Source: a bacterium 210820-DFI.6.37
GTDB lineage: Bacteria > Bacillota > Clostridia > Peptostreptococcales > Anaerovoracaceae
Assembly: GCA_020558355.1 (NCBI GenBank)
Contig: JAJCKG010000009.1
Coordinates: 1-64,000, forward strand
Direction of reading: 5' to 3'
DNA: 64,000 nt
Shown one piece after another: positions 35,160 through 45,151 of this stretch. Made by a program: the position numbers and the translations under genes. Numbering within the stretch: the first letter of the stretch is position 1; each line of letters starts with the position of its first letter. The notes beneath the pieces are model-generated. The model worked only from the letters and a program-made list of their open reading frames with translations. It was not told the DNA's origin and ran no database searches.

Positions 35160-38100
35160 ATGGATCAAAACAAAAAGTTTAAGAGAGTACTGGTAGCGAA
35201 CCGCGGAGAGATCGCTATCCGAATATTCAGAGCCTGCAGAGAGTTAGGGATCCGAAGCGTGGCTATTTATTCCGAAGAGGATAAAAACACCCTGTTTCGA
35301 ACAAAGGCGGATGAGTCTTACCGGGTAGGGAAAGGAAAATCACCGGTAGACGCGTATCTGGCCATCGATGAGATTATCGAGCTGGCGAAGGCCAAGGGGG
35401 TCGATGCGATCCATCCGGGTTATGGGTTCCTGTCGGAAAACGTGGAGTTCGCGAAGGCCTGTGAAGAAGCGGGAATCGTGTTTATCGGGCCTACATACCA
35501 GATGATGGAGGCGCTGGGGGATAAGATCCAGTCTAAAATTGTGGCGAGCAAAGTAGGCGTGCCTACGATTCCAGGCGTGGAGGAAGCCATCCAAACCGAG
35601 GAGGACGCGGTGAAATACGCCGAGTTCTGCGGATACCCGGTTATGCTGAAAGCGGCGGCCGGAGGCGGCGGAAGAGGAATGCGGATTGTCCGTACGCCGG
35701 AAGAGCTGCTGCCGCAGTTCCGCAGCGCGAAAAGCGAGGCGAGGAAGGCTTTTGGCATTGACGACATTTTCATAGAGAAATATCTGGAGCGCCCAAAGCA
35801 TATTGAGGTTCAGGTCCTGGGCGATAATCAGGGGAATCTGGTGCATCTGTATGAGAGGGACTGCTCCATTCAGAGAAGACATCAGAAGGTGATCGAGTTC
35901 ACGCCGGCTATCTGCATTACTCAGGAGCAGAGGGAGAAGATCTGCGCCGACGCGCTGAGGATCGCGGGCGCGGTCAACTATCGAAGCGCCGGAACGGTAG
36001 AGTTTTTGGTGGATAAAAACGGGGATCATTACTTCATTGAGATGAACCCGCGGATTCAGGTGGAGCACACGGTCAGCGAAATGACCACGGGAATTGACAT
36101 TGTCCAGTCCCAGATCCTGATCGCCGAGGGGCACAGCCTGGACTCGGAGGAAGTGAACATTAAAGGGCAGGACGCGGTGCGGCCGAGAGGCTACGCGATC
36201 CAGTGCCGGGTAACGACGGAAGACCCGATCAATGGCTTTGCGCCGGACACGGGCGTGATCAGCATGTACCGCAGCGCGGCCGGGTTTGGGATTCGTCTGG
36301 ACGGGGGAAACGCCTTTACGGACTCAACCATTTCCCCGTACTATGACAGCCTTCTGGTAAAAGTAACCTCCTGGGCGAGATCCTTTCATGACGCGGCCAA
36401 CAAAGTGGCCAGAGCGCTTCGGGAGACTAAGATCAAGGGCGTTAAGACCAATACCACCTTCCTGCTGAACGTGCTGAACCACCCGACCTTCCGGGCGGGA
36501 CAGTGTGACACGGGCTTTATCGCGGATAACCCGGAGCTGTTAAATGTTCGGGCGAGACAGGATAAAGAGCTGAAGGTCCTGACCTTCCTGGGTGAGAAAT
36601 TTGTAAACGAGACAAAGGGCGTGAAGCCGGAATTTGACGTGCCGGTATTTCCAAGAATCAAGCAGGATGTCATCGACGGGCTGTCGGGCACAAAACAGAT
36701 TCTGGACCAGCGGGGACCGGAAGGCCTTGCGAAATGGATTCTGGAACAGAAAAAGCTGCTGCTGACTGACACCACCATGCGGGATGCGCAGCAGTCGCTG
36801 ATGGCCACCAGAGTAAGAACGGTGGACATGGAAAAGATCGCGCCGGCGGTTTCTTATTACGGAAAAGACCTGTTTTCCCTGGAGATGTGGGGAGGAGCCA
36901 CCTTTGACACTTCCTACCGTTTCCTGAAAGAGTCCCCATGGGAACGTCTGGACACGCTGCGTAAAAAGACGCCGAATATCCTGTTCCAGATGCTGATTCG
37001 GGGAGCCAACGGAGTGGGCTATAAGAATTACCCGGATAATGTGATTCGCCGGTTTGTAAAAGAATCCGCGTCCTCGGGAATCGATATCTTCCGTATTTTC
37101 GACTCCCTCAACTGGATTGAGGGCATGGAGGTGGCGCTGGACGAGGTGCTGAACCAGGGCAAAGTGGCGGAAGCGTGCATTTGCTACACCGGCGATATTC
37201 TGGACGATAAGAAGGAAAAATACAATCTGAGCTATTATGTCAATATGGCGAGGGAATTAGAAAAGAGAGGAAGCCATATCCTGGGAATTAAGGATATGTC
37301 CGGCCTGATCAAGCCGATGGCGGCGAGAAAGCTTATCGACGCGTTAAAACAGGAGATCAGTATTCCAATCCATCTGCATACCCACGACACCAGCGGAAAC
37401 GGCATCGCCACCATCCTGATGGCCGCCAGCGCCGGCGTGGATATTGTGGACGCGGCGTTTAACAGCATGTCCGGCCTGACCAGTCAGCCGGCGCTCAATT
37501 CCATTGTGGCGGCTCTGGAAAACACGGAGAGAGAAACGGGAATTGACCCGGATGGCATTCAGAAGATTTCGGATTACTGGGCGGCCGTAAGACCGGTATA
37601 CAAGAGCTTTGAGTCCGAGCTTCTGGCCAGCTCCGCCGAGATCTACAAATATGAGATCCCGGGAGGCCAGTACTCCAACCTGAAACCGCAGGTGGAAAGC
37701 TTTGGGCTGGGTCACAAGTTCGAGGAAGTGAAAGACATGTACAAGGCGGTCAATGAAATGCTAGGGGATATCGTTAAGGTAACGCCGTCCTCCAAAGCGG
37801 TAGGGGACATGGCCATCTTTATGGTACAGAATGACCTGACACCGGAAAATATTTATGAAAAGGCGAGGGACATCGACTTTCCGGACTCCATCGTTTCCTA
37901 TTTTGAGGGAATGATGGGACAGCCGGAGGGAGGCTTCCCGGAAAAGCTGCAAAAGCTGGTGCTTCACGGAAAGGAACCGATTACCTGTCGGCCGGGAGAG
38001 CTGCTTCCGCCGGAGGATTTTGACCAGATCAAGAAAAAACTGCGGGACGATATGGGGCTGGAAGGCACCGAGCGTCAGGCGCTCAGCTACGCTCTGTACC

Positions 38101-38603
38101 CGAAAGTGTTCGAGGATTACGTAAAGAGCCTGAAGAAGGAAGGAAACTTCCGTCTCATGGGAAGCGATATCTTCTTCCACGGGCTGTCAGAAGGCGAAAC
38201 CTGCGAGGTGAAGATCGCGGAAGGAAAGGAACTAGTCATCCGTCTCAACGACGCGAGAGACACGGATGAGGAAGGTTTCCGGGACGTGGTCTTTGAAGTC
38301 AACGGAAACCGAAGCGCGGTGCGGATCAAGGATAAGGACGCCAGCATCGCTTCCACGGCTTCTCAGATTCTGTACGCCAACGCGGAGGACCCGTCTGAGA
38401 TCGGGGCCAATATCCCGGGCAATATCCTGAAGGTGCTGGTCGCGGAAGGCGAAGCGGTAGAGGAGAAACAGCCGATCGCCATTATTGAGGCCATGAAGAT
38501 GGAGACAAACATTCTGTCGCCCGCGAAAGGAACCGTGGATAAGATTTACATCAAGGAAGGCCAGCAGGTTAAGGCCGGCGAACTGGTCGCGAAACTGAAA
38601 TAA
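35160..38603 (+). CDS. pyc: Pyruvate carboxylase
   Basis: A 1147-residue full-length biotin enzyme that makes oxaloacetate from pyruvate and bicarbonate. The biotin carboxylase domain is at 1-460 (VLVANRGEIAIRI, AAAGGGGRGMR, FIEMNPRIQVEH). The carboxyltransferase domain is at about 540-830 (TTMRDAQQSLMATRVR, HLHTHDTSGNG). A C-terminal biotinyl domain carries EAMKMETN, whose lysine bears biotin. The ATG follows AAAGGAG. It stands as a single gene or heads a short operon with the small protein at 38639. Confidence 0.97.
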   Translation: MDQNKKFKRVLVANRGEIAIRIFRACRELGIRSVAIYSEEDKNTLFRTKADESYRVGKGKSPVDAYLAIDEIIELAKAKGVDAIHPGYGFLSENVEFAKACEEAGIVFIGPTYQMMEALGDKIQSKIVASKVGVPTIPGVEEAIQTEEDAVKYAEFCGYPVMLKAAAGGGGRGMRIVRTPEELLPQFRSAKSEARKAFGIDDIFIEKYLERPKHIEVQVLGDNQGNLVHLYERDCSIQRRHQKVIEFTPAICITQEQREKICADALRIAGAVNYRSAGTVEFLVDKNGDHYFIEMNPRIQVEHTVSEMTTGIDIVQSQILIAEGHSLDSEEVNIKGQDAVRPRGYAIQCRVTTEDPINGFAPDTGVISMYRSAAGFGIRLDGGNAFTDSTISPYYDSLLVKVTSWARSFHDAANKVARALRETKIKGVKTNTTFLLNVLNHPTFRAGQCDTGFIADNPELLNVRARQDKELKVLTFLGEKFVNETKGVKPEFDVPVFPRIKQDVIDGLSGTKQILDQRGPEGLAKWILEQKKLLLTDTTMRDAQQSLMATRVRTVDMEKIAPAVSYYGKDLFSLEMWGGATFDTSYRFLKESPWERLDTLRKKTPNILFQMLIRGANGVGYKNYPDNVIRRFVKESASSGIDIFRIFDSLNWIEGMEVALDEVLNQGKVAEACICYTGDILDDKKEKYNLSYYVNMARELEKRGSHILGIKDMSGLIKPMAARKLIDALKQEISIPIHLHTHDTSGNGIATILMAASAGVDIVDAAFNSMSGLTSQPALNSIVAALENTERETGIDPDGIQKISDYWAAVRPVYKSFESELLASSAEIYKYEIPGGQYSNLKPQVESFGLGHKFEEVKDMYKAVNEMLGDIVKVTPSSKAVGDMAIFMVQNDLTPENIYEKARDIDFPDSIVSYFEGMMGQPEGGFPEKLQKLVLHGKEPITCRPGELLPPEDFDQIKKKLRDDMGLEGTERQALSYALYPKVFEDYVKSLKKEGNFRLMGSDIFFHGLSEGETCEVKIAEGKELVIRLNDARDTDEEGFRDVVFEVNGNRSAVRIKDKDASIASTASQILYANAEDPSEIGANIPGNILKVLVAEGEAVEEKQPIAIIEAMKMETNILSPAKGTVDKIYIKEGQQVKAGELVAKLK

Positions 38604-38638
38604 GAAAAGAATCAGGGCTTTAAGTAAAGGAGATTGTT

Positions 38639-38887
38639 ATGGGCGGCGGTATGATCGGTAAATTTGTGTATTTCTGGATGTTCCTCCTTGGAGGGCTGAT
38701 TGTGGCAAAGCTTTTGGGCGTTGCGGATACGGCTTCTAACATGATTGTTTTGAGTATCGCTCTGGCCCTTGTCTTTGTGGTGTGGAATGTGCTTCGGGCA
38801 AAATCACAGGAAAACGCGGCCGCTAAAAAAGCCGCTTCCAGACCGAAAACCGGCAGCCAAAGCAAGAAAAAAAAGAAAAAGAGATAA
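38639..38887 (+). CDS. Small membrane protein, unknown function
   Basis: An 82-residue protein with two hydrophobic segments (about 5-25 and 30-50) and a strongly basic tail ending in SKKKKKKR. The ribosome site is AAAGGAG. I recognise no family. It lies 35 bases after pyc and is closed by a terminator, so it is probably co-transcribed with pyc. Confidence 0.6.
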   Translation: MGGGMIGKFVYFWMFLLGGLIVAKLLGVADTASNMIVLSIALALVFVVWNVLRAKSQENAAAKKAASRPKTGSQSKKKKKKR

Positions 38888-38896
38888 GATAAAAAA

Positions 38897-38940
38897 CTGC
38901 GCTTCCGCCAGAATTTTTGGACTGGAAGCGCAGCTTTTTT
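38897..38940 (+). terminator. Terminator after pyc and small ORF
   Basis: CTGCGCTTCC (38897-38906) pairs with GGAAGCGCAG (38924-38933), followed by C and a TTTTTT run. Confidence 0.88.
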
Positions 38941-39030
38941 AAAAATCCCCGGAGCCAAAAGAAGAAAAGTATATGCATGATATGTTTCCTTCCTGCCAAA
39001 ACTAAAAAGAGATTTGTCAGGAGGATGGAA

Positions 39031-40434
39031 ATGAATAAATATAATCAGTTACTGGAGGAAATGCGGGAAAAACTTCCTCTTGGAGAATGCTTTGATGTGC
39101 TGGAGCGGGATCTTTCCATTGGAGGAAGAAATACGACCATGTTCTTTGTGGACGGTCTTACGAAGGGCTCAGTGGTTCAGCTTGTAATGTCTTTTTTGCT
39201 GGCGATTCCGCCCCAGGCTATGGATCGGGCGGAAACAGCCAGGGATTTCATCAAATATAACATGCCCTATCTGGACACGATTGTTGAGCCGGATGTGGAC
39301 AACGCGCTGAAACAGCTGTATTCAGGGCTGGTGCCGGTTTTGATCGATGGCTATGATGAGATCATCATTGTTGACATCCGGGAATACCCTTCCCGTTCCG
39401 TTGAGGAGCCGTCGAAAGAGAAATCCTTACGGGGAGCAAAGGACGGGTTTACCGAAACGCTTATGACCAATGTGGCGCTGATCCGCAGGAGAATAAGAGA
39501 CAACGATTTGATTTTTAAGGCTTTTGTAGTGGGAAAGAGCAGTAAGACGGACGTCTGCCTTGCCTATATGAAAGGCGCGGCGGACAAGCAGCTTGTTGAA
39601 CGGGTATCCGGGTATCTCAATGATCTAAAGCTGAATACAACAACAGTGGGAGAACAGACCATTGTTGAGGCTCTGGGAAAAATGCAAAAACGAAAAAACT
39701 GGCTCAATCCGTTTCCGAAGGTCCGGTATACACAGAGGCCGGATGTAGTGTCTGCTCATATAACGGAGGGAAAGATCGCGGTTATCATCGACAATTCCCC
39801 TACTGTCATATTGATTCCGGCCGGAATCTTTGATTTTGTCCAGGATGTGGATGATTACTACTTCCCTGTGCTGACCGGAAATTACTTTCGGATGCTGCGG
39901 ATCATGAACACCCTGGTGATTCTGTTTTTGACTCCCGTATACCTGCTCATCGGCCAGGGAGATATTCCGATCCCGATCAATATTGATTTTTTCGTGCCAG
40001 ACGGCAGCTTTGCTATTTCCCTGTTCTGGCAGTTTATCCTGCTGGAGCTGGCCATCGATGGACTAAAGCTGGCCTCTCTTAATACGCCGGAATCCCTGGG
40101 AATGTCTCTTTCCGTTATAGGAGCGCTGATATTGGGGGAATTTTCTATTTCCTCCGGCTGGTTCATTCCTCAGACCATCTTATGTATGGCCATTGTGGCT
40201 CTGGCCAGCTTTACTCAGCCCAGCATTGAGCTGGGATACGGCGTCAAATTCGTCCGTATCCTGATTCTCATCGGAGCCGCGGTCTGGGGCGTATGGGGCG
40301 CCGTCATCGCTCTCGCTCTGGGTATGCTGTGGATTGCCACAACAAAGACCATCGGCGGCACCAGCTATCTGTACCCGCTGATTCCATTTCATTGGAGCGC
40401 TTTGAAAAAACTCATGTTTCGTACAAAAGAATAA
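39031..40434 (+). CDS. spoVAF: GerA/SpoVAF-family spore protein
   Basis: A 467-residue member of the GerA A-subunit family. It has a soluble N-terminal part (about 1-270; NVALIRRRIRDNDLIFKAFVVGK and TQRPDVVSAHITEGKIAVIIDNSP) and a C-terminal region with about five helices. There is no long N-terminal extension and no accompanying B or C subunit gene, which favours SpoVAF over a complete Ger receptor. Its presence supports a spore-forming host. The ATG at 39031 has AGGAGG six bases upstream. Confidence 0.82.
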   Translation: MNKYNQLLEEMREKLPLGECFDVLERDLSIGGRNTTMFFVDGLTKGSVVQLVMSFLLAIPPQAMDRAETARDFIKYNMPYLDTIVEPDVDNALKQLYSGLVPVLIDGYDEIIIVDIREYPSRSVEEPSKEKSLRGAKDGFTETLMTNVALIRRRIRDNDLIFKAFVVGKSSKTDVCLAYMKGAADKQLVERVSGYLNDLKLNTTTVGEQTIVEALGKMQKRKNWLNPFPKVRYTQRPDVVSAHITEGKIAVIIDNSPTVILIPAGIFDFVQDVDDYYFPVLTGNYFRMLRIMNTLVILFLTPVYLLIGQGDIPIPINIDFFVPDGSFAISLFWQFILLELAIDGLKLASLNTPESLGMSLSVIGALILGEFSISSGWFIPQTILCMAIVALASFTQPSIELGYGVKFVRILILIGAAVWGVWGAVIALALGMLWIATTKTIGGTSYLYPLIPFHWSALKKLMFRTKE

Positions 40435-40466
40435 AGATACAATCAAAACCGCAAAAGGAGCAAGCC

Positions 40467-41501
40467 ATGAACATCGCACTGATCACATTCACAAAGCAGG
40501 GAGCCTATACCTGCGGGAAAGTTGTAAAAATATTGGAAAAGCAGGGGCATAGCTGCCGGGGATATAAAAAAGGGAGCTTTGAGGACGATTCCGGTCTGGA
40601 GCCAGTAGCAGAAAGTCTCCAGGACTGGACCGGTCAGCAGTTTCGCGGGATGGACGCTCTGATCTTTATCGGAGCCGCCGGAATCGCCGTGAGAGCTGTG
40701 GCCCCCTTTGTAAAAAGCAAGACCACCGATCCGGCCTGTATCACCATCGACGAGCGGGGCACCTGGGTGATCCCGTTTCTTTCCGGACATATTGGCGGCG
40801 CCAATGACCTGGCCCGTCTTATAGCGGCAGAAATTGGGGCCGAGCCGGTTATTACAACCGCTACGGATTTAAACGGGCTTTTCGCCGTGGATGAATGGGC
40901 CCGAAAAAATAATATGCATATCAGCGATATGAAGCTGGCGAAAAAAATTGCCTCTGATTTGCTGCAGGATAAAAAGATCCGGATAAAAAGCTACTTCCTG
41001 TTGAAAGAGCCGCTTCCAAAGGGCGTAACATGGGCGGACGCGGATCATGAAGTGGATCTGGAACTATCCATCGCCCCCACTCCTGACAGCCGCGGCGCGC
41101 TGCATCTGATTCCGCGCTGTGTGTATCTTGGAATCGGATGCAGAAAGGGCGCCTCGCGGGAAGCTATCGAAGATCTGGTGGCAGAGACCCTGCGGGATGT
41201 TGGAATCTCCATGAACGCGGTAGCGGGAGTGGCTTCCATCGACCTGAAGGCGGAGGAAGCCGGGTTAGTGGAATTTTGCCGCAGGCGGAAGCTTCCCTTT
41301 CAGGTGTTTACCGCGGAGCAGCTGGCGGAAGCGCCGGGGGAATTCAGCGGCTCTTCCTTTGTAAGCTCTGTAACCGGAGTGGATAATGTATGCGAACGGG
41401 CGGCTGTCTTCGCGGGCGAAGGAAAGCTGATCATAAAAAAACAGGCGAAAAACGGAGTGACCGTCGCGGCCGCTATTCGGGAGAAAACCTACGGTTTTTG
41501 A
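40467..41501 (+). CDS. cbiG: Cobalt-precorrin-5A hydrolase CbiG
   Basis: A 344-residue enzyme of anaerobic cobalamin synthesis that opens the ring-A acetate lactone of cobalt-precorrin-5A. Family hallmarks are IGAAGIAVRAVAPFVKSKTTDPA (about 71-93), PFLSGHIGGANDLARLIA, and the C-terminal domain (YLGIGCRKGASREAIEDLV). The ATG at 40467 follows AAAGGAG; longer in-frame starts would lie inside spoVAF. It begins the run cbiG-hemB-hemL-cbiET-cbiA. Confidence 0.92.
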   Translation: MNIALITFTKQGAYTCGKVVKILEKQGHSCRGYKKGSFEDDSGLEPVAESLQDWTGQQFRGMDALIFIGAAGIAVRAVAPFVKSKTTDPACITIDERGTWVIPFLSGHIGGANDLARLIAAEIGAEPVITTATDLNGLFAVDEWARKNNMHISDMKLAKKIASDLLQDKKIRIKSYFLLKEPLPKGVTWADADHEVDLELSIAPTPDSRGALHLIPRCVYLGIGCRKGASREAIEDLVAETLRDVGISMNAVAGVASIDLKAEEAGLVEFCRRRKLPFQVFTAEQLAEAPGEFSGSSFVSSVTGVDNVCERAAVFAGEGKLIIKKQAKNGVTVAAAIREKTYGF

Positions 41502-41639
41502 TCTTGGATTTACGAAGCTTTTTGGGAGGAGGCTTTGCCGGAGCAAAAACTCTTCTTGTCCGAAACTATTCTTTGACATATAATAAAAGACAGAGTTTTG
41601 AAACAAATTTTGAATATACAGGGAAAAGGAGTGAAGCAG

Positions 41640-42623
41640 ATGGAACTGATAAAAAGACCCAGACGGCTGAGAATGGATGGGAGAGTAAGAGACATGATCC
41701 GCGAGACCAGAATCTCCAAGAGCTCTCTGATCTATCCGATCTTTGTGGAAGAAGGGGAAAATATCATACGGGAGATCGAGACCATGCCGGGACAGAAACG
41801 GTACAGTCCGGATACCCTGCCTTACGCGTTGGAAGAAGTGGCAAAGGCTGGAGTAAAAAACATTATGTTTTTTGGTATTCCAAAGCACAAGGATGAGTGC
41901 GGAAGTCAGGCGTACCATGATCACGGTATCATTCAGGAGGCTATGCGGGCCGCGAAAAGGGCGGTTCCGGAGCTGCTGTACATAGGCGACGTGTGCATGT
42001 GCGAATATACCAGCCACGGTCACTGTGGTATTATCAAGGGAGATTCGGTGGATAACGACAAGACCTTGCCGCTGCTGGCAAAGACCGCTGTCTCTCAGGT
42101 GGCGGCAGGAGCCGATATGGTAGCCCCTTCTGATATGATGGATGGACGGGTGGCCGCTATCCGCGCGGCGCTGGATGAAGCGGGCTATATTGATACACCG
42201 ATCATGTCCTACGCCGCGAAATACGCTTCCGCTTTTTATGGCCCGTTCCGGGACGCGGCAGGATCGGATAACTTCAAGGGCAACCGTAAAACATACCAGA
42301 TGGACTGGCACAACAGGCGGGAAGCCCTCAAAGAGGTTTATTCCGATTTGGAGGAAGGCGCGGATATCATCATGGTAAAGCCGGCCCTGTCCTATATGGA
42401 TATCATCCGGGAAACGAGAGATCGGGTCAATGTACCGGTAGCCGCTTACAGTGTAAGCGGGGAATACGCCATGATCAAAGCCGCGGGAAGTCAGGGCATG
42501 ATTGATGAAAAGGCCATCATTGCGGAAACCACCACCAGCATTTACCGGGCCGGTGCCGAAATTTTAATTACTTACTTTGCGAAAGAAATCGCAGGAATGA
42601 TCGATGAAGGGAGAATCGGATAA
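41640..42623 (+). CDS. hemB: Porphobilinogen synthase (delta-aminolevulinate dehydratase)
   Basis: A 327-residue enzyme joining two 5-aminolevulinate molecules into porphobilinogen. It has the zinc cysteine set DVCMCEYTSHGHCG (about 120-133) and the Schiff-base lysine regions YAAKYASAFYGPFRDA and MVKPALSYMDI. The ATG at 41640 follows AAAAGGAGTG. Its stop overlaps the hemL start by one base. Confidence 0.96.
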   Translation: MELIKRPRRLRMDGRVRDMIRETRISKSSLIYPIFVEEGENIIREIETMPGQKRYSPDTLPYALEEVAKAGVKNIMFFGIPKHKDECGSQAYHDHGIIQEAMRAAKRAVPELLYIGDVCMCEYTSHGHCGIIKGDSVDNDKTLPLLAKTAVSQVAAGADMVAPSDMMDGRVAAIRAALDEAGYIDTPIMSYAAKYASAFYGPFRDAAGSDNFKGNRKTYQMDWHNRREALKEVYSDLEEGADIIMVKPALSYMDIIRETRDRVNVPVAAYSVSGEYAMIKAAGSQGMIDEKAIIAETTTSIYRAGAEILITYFAKEIAGMIDEGRIG

Positions 42624-43912
42624 TGGCAAAGACAACAAACTCAGCAGCGCTCTTTGCGGAAGCGCAAAAGTACATACCGGGCGGAGTCAACAGTCCGGCC
42701 AGAGCTTTTCAGGCGGTAGGCGATACGCCTCGCTTTATCAAAAAAGCGGAAGCGCAGTATCTTTATGATGAAGATGACAACAAAATGATCGACTATATCG
42801 GTTCCTGGGGTCCTATGATTTTGGGGAACAACCATCCTGACGTACTGAAAGCGGTACAGGCTGTGATTCTGGATGGGCTCAGCTTTGGAGCGGCCACCGC
42901 GAGAGAGATCGATATGGCAAAGCTGGTCTGCGATATTCTTCCTTCTGTAGAAATGGTTCGTATGGTTAATTCCGGAACAGAGGCGACTATGAGCGCTCTG
43001 AGAACCGCGAGAGGCTATACAGGGAGGAACCGGATTATTAAATTTGAAGGCTGTTATCACGGCCACAGCGACGGCCTGCTGGTAAAAGCGGGGTCCGGTC
43101 TTATCGCGGAAGGCGGTACGCCGGACAGTGCGGGCGTTACACCAGGCTGCGCTCAGGATACCCTTACCGCGAAGTACAACGATTTTGAAAGCGTAGAAAA
43201 ACTCTTTGATACATATAAGGGAGAAATCGCGGCAGTAATTCTGGAGCCGGTTGCCGCTAACATGGGTGTAGTGCCTCCGGAAAAGGGATTTCTGGAAAAG
43301 GTAAGACAGATCTGTACGGATGAGGGAACGGTCCTGATTTTCGATGAAGTTATTACAGGCTTCCGCCTGGCTCTTGGAGGAGCGCAGGAAGTGCTGGGGA
43401 TCCAGCCGGATCTTTCTACCTTCGGAAAAATTATTGGCGGCGGTATGCCGGTTGGCGCTTACGGCGGCAAAAAAGAGATTATGGAAGTGGTAGCGCCTTT
43501 AGGCCCGGTTTACCAGGCGGGGACTCTCAGCGGAAACCCGGTGGCAATGGCGGCGGGGATTACCCAGCTTACCTATCTTAAAGAGCATCCGGAAATTTAT
43601 ACAAAGATCAACGCTCTGGGAGAGCGGCTTTACGGAGGCCTTGCTGATATCGTAGAAAAAGCGGGGGCGGCCTGCAGTGTGAACCACATCGGTTCCATCG
43701 GCACCCTTTACTTTACAGATAAGAAGGTGCGGGATTTCGCCACTGCAAAGACCGCCGATATTAAACGCTACGCGGATTATTTTAAATTCATGATGGACAG
43801 GGGAAGCTACTTCGCGCCTGCCCAGTTTGAGGCGATGTTCCTGTCTGCCGCGCATACAGAGGCGGATATCGACGCAACATTAGCGGCGGCGGCGGAATAC
43901 TTTGGAGTATAA
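42623..43912 (+). CDS. hemL: Glutamate-1-semialdehyde 2,1-aminomutase
   Basis: A 429-residue PLP enzyme making 5-aminolevulinate. It shows YIPGGVNSPARAF, VNSGTEATMSALR, LIFDEVITGFR and the PLP lysine in STFGKIIGGGMPVGAYGG. Its start ATG overlaps the hemB stop (TAATG), so the two are translationally coupled. It supplies tetrapyrrole precursor for corrinoid synthesis. Confidence 0.96.
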   Translation: MAKTTNSAALFAEAQKYIPGGVNSPARAFQAVGDTPRFIKKAEAQYLYDEDDNKMIDYIGSWGPMILGNNHPDVLKAVQAVILDGLSFGAATAREIDMAKLVCDILPSVEMVRMVNSGTEATMSALRTARGYTGRNRIIKFEGCYHGHSDGLLVKAGSGLIAEGGTPDSAGVTPGCAQDTLTAKYNDFESVEKLFDTYKGEIAAVILEPVAANMGVVPPEKGFLEKVRQICTDEGTVLIFDEVITGFRLALGGAQEVLGIQPDLSTFGKIIGGGMPVGAYGGKKEIMEVVAPLGPVYQAGTLSGNPVAMAAGITQLTYLKEHPEIYTKINALGERLYGGLADIVEKAGAACSVNHIGSIGTLYFTDKKVRDFATAKTADIKRYADYFKFMMDRGSYFAPAQFEAMFLSAAHTEADIDATLAAAAEYFGV

Positions 43913-43918
43913 AAAGCA

Positions 43919-45151
43919 ATGAAAAAAATATACATCATCGGAATCGGTATGGGAAATCCCGATACTATTACAATAGGCGCGCTGAACAAAATAAAGGAGT
44001 GCCAGGCTGTAATAGGAGCAAAACGTATGGTGGAAAGTGTGGGTCCTGTCTCCGGCAGGACCCATTATGCCATTACGCCCTCTGAAATCGCGGACTGGAT
44101 CAGGCGGCAGGAGGACGCGAATCAGGTTGCGGTCCTGATGTCCGGCGATACCGGTTTTTTCAGCGGGGCGAAAAAATTGGCCGCCCTGATCCGGGAAGAT
44201 ACCAGGTGGGAGACAGAGCTGATTCCCGGCATCAGTTCGCTCCAGTACTTCTGCGCGAAGATACAGCGGTCCTGGGATGACGCGAAGGTGGTCAGCCTTC
44301 ATGGGCGGCAGGCGGATTTTATCAGTGAAATACGGAAGAACGAAAAGGTGTTCTTCCTGACAGATAAAAAAAATACACCGGATTATATATGCGAATGTCT
44401 TGTGGAGGCAGGAATTGAAACCGCAAAGGTATATGTGGGAGAGCGGCTGTCCTATCCGGATGAAAACATTACCTGCGGAAGCCCGGGAGACTTGGCCCGC
44501 GAAACCTTTGACCCTCTCAGCGTAGTGCTGGTGGAACGGGCTGGGGCGGGAAGTGCGCTTCCGGTTACCCACGGCTTGCCGGACGAAGCCTTTATACGGG
44601 GAAGCGTTCCCATGACAAAAGAAGAGATACGAAGCGTCACCTTATCCAAGCTGCGGATCCGAAGGGAAGATGTTATCTATGACGTAGGCGCCGGGACCGG
44701 CTCTGTTTCTGTTGAGATGGCTTTGCAGGCGGAGCGGGGACAGGTCTATGCCATCGAAATAAAGGAAGAAGCGGTCAGGCTGATTGAGGAAAATAAAAAA
44801 AAGCTGGGAGCCGGAAATCTCCAGGTGATACAGGGAATGGCCCCGGAAGCCTTCTGCGGTCTTCCAGCGCCGGATAAAGCCTTTATCGGAGGCTCCAAAG
44901 GCAATTTGAGCCAAATCATACAGGCTCTGCTGGATAAAAATCCGGAGGTTCGGATCTGTGTCAATGTGATTGCTCTGGAAACACTGACAGAGGCGGCGCG
45001 GGCTTTTCAGAGCCATGGCTTTGAAGCTGTGGATGTTGTTCAAATCTCCGCTGCCCGGGCCAAACCGCTGGGAAGGTATCATTTGATGATGGGTCAGAAT
45101 CCGGTATTTATTCTGACCGGACAGAAATCGAGGTCAGAGTATGATAAGTAA
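43919..45151 (+). CDS. cbiET: Fused precorrin-6Y methyltransferase / decarboxylase CbiET
   Basis: A 410-residue two-domain enzyme. Residues 1-205 are a CbiE tetrapyrrole C5 (and C15)-methylase (IIGIGMGNPDTITIGAL). Residues about 210-405 are the CbiT C15-methylase/C12-decarboxylase (DVGAGTGSVSVEMALQ SAM motif, FIGGSKGNL). The fusion is as in CobL. It overlaps the cbiA start by 11 bases. Confidence 0.93.
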   Translation: MKKIYIIGIGMGNPDTITIGALNKIKECQAVIGAKRMVESVGPVSGRTHYAITPSEIADWIRRQEDANQVAVLMSGDTGFFSGAKKLAALIREDTRWETELIPGISSLQYFCAKIQRSWDDAKVVSLHGRQADFISEIRKNEKVFFLTDKKNTPDYICECLVEAGIETAKVYVGERLSYPDENITCGSPGDLARETFDPLSVVLVERAGAGSALPVTHGLPDEAFIRGSVPMTKEEIRSVTLSKLRIRREDVIYDVGAGTGSVSVEMALQAERGQVYAIEIKEEAVRLIEENKKKLGAGNLQVIQGMAPEAFCGLPAPDKAFIGGSKGNLSQIIQALLDKNPEVRICVNVIALETLTEAARAFQSHGFEAVDVVQISAARAKPLGRYHLMMGQNPVFILTGQKSRSEYDK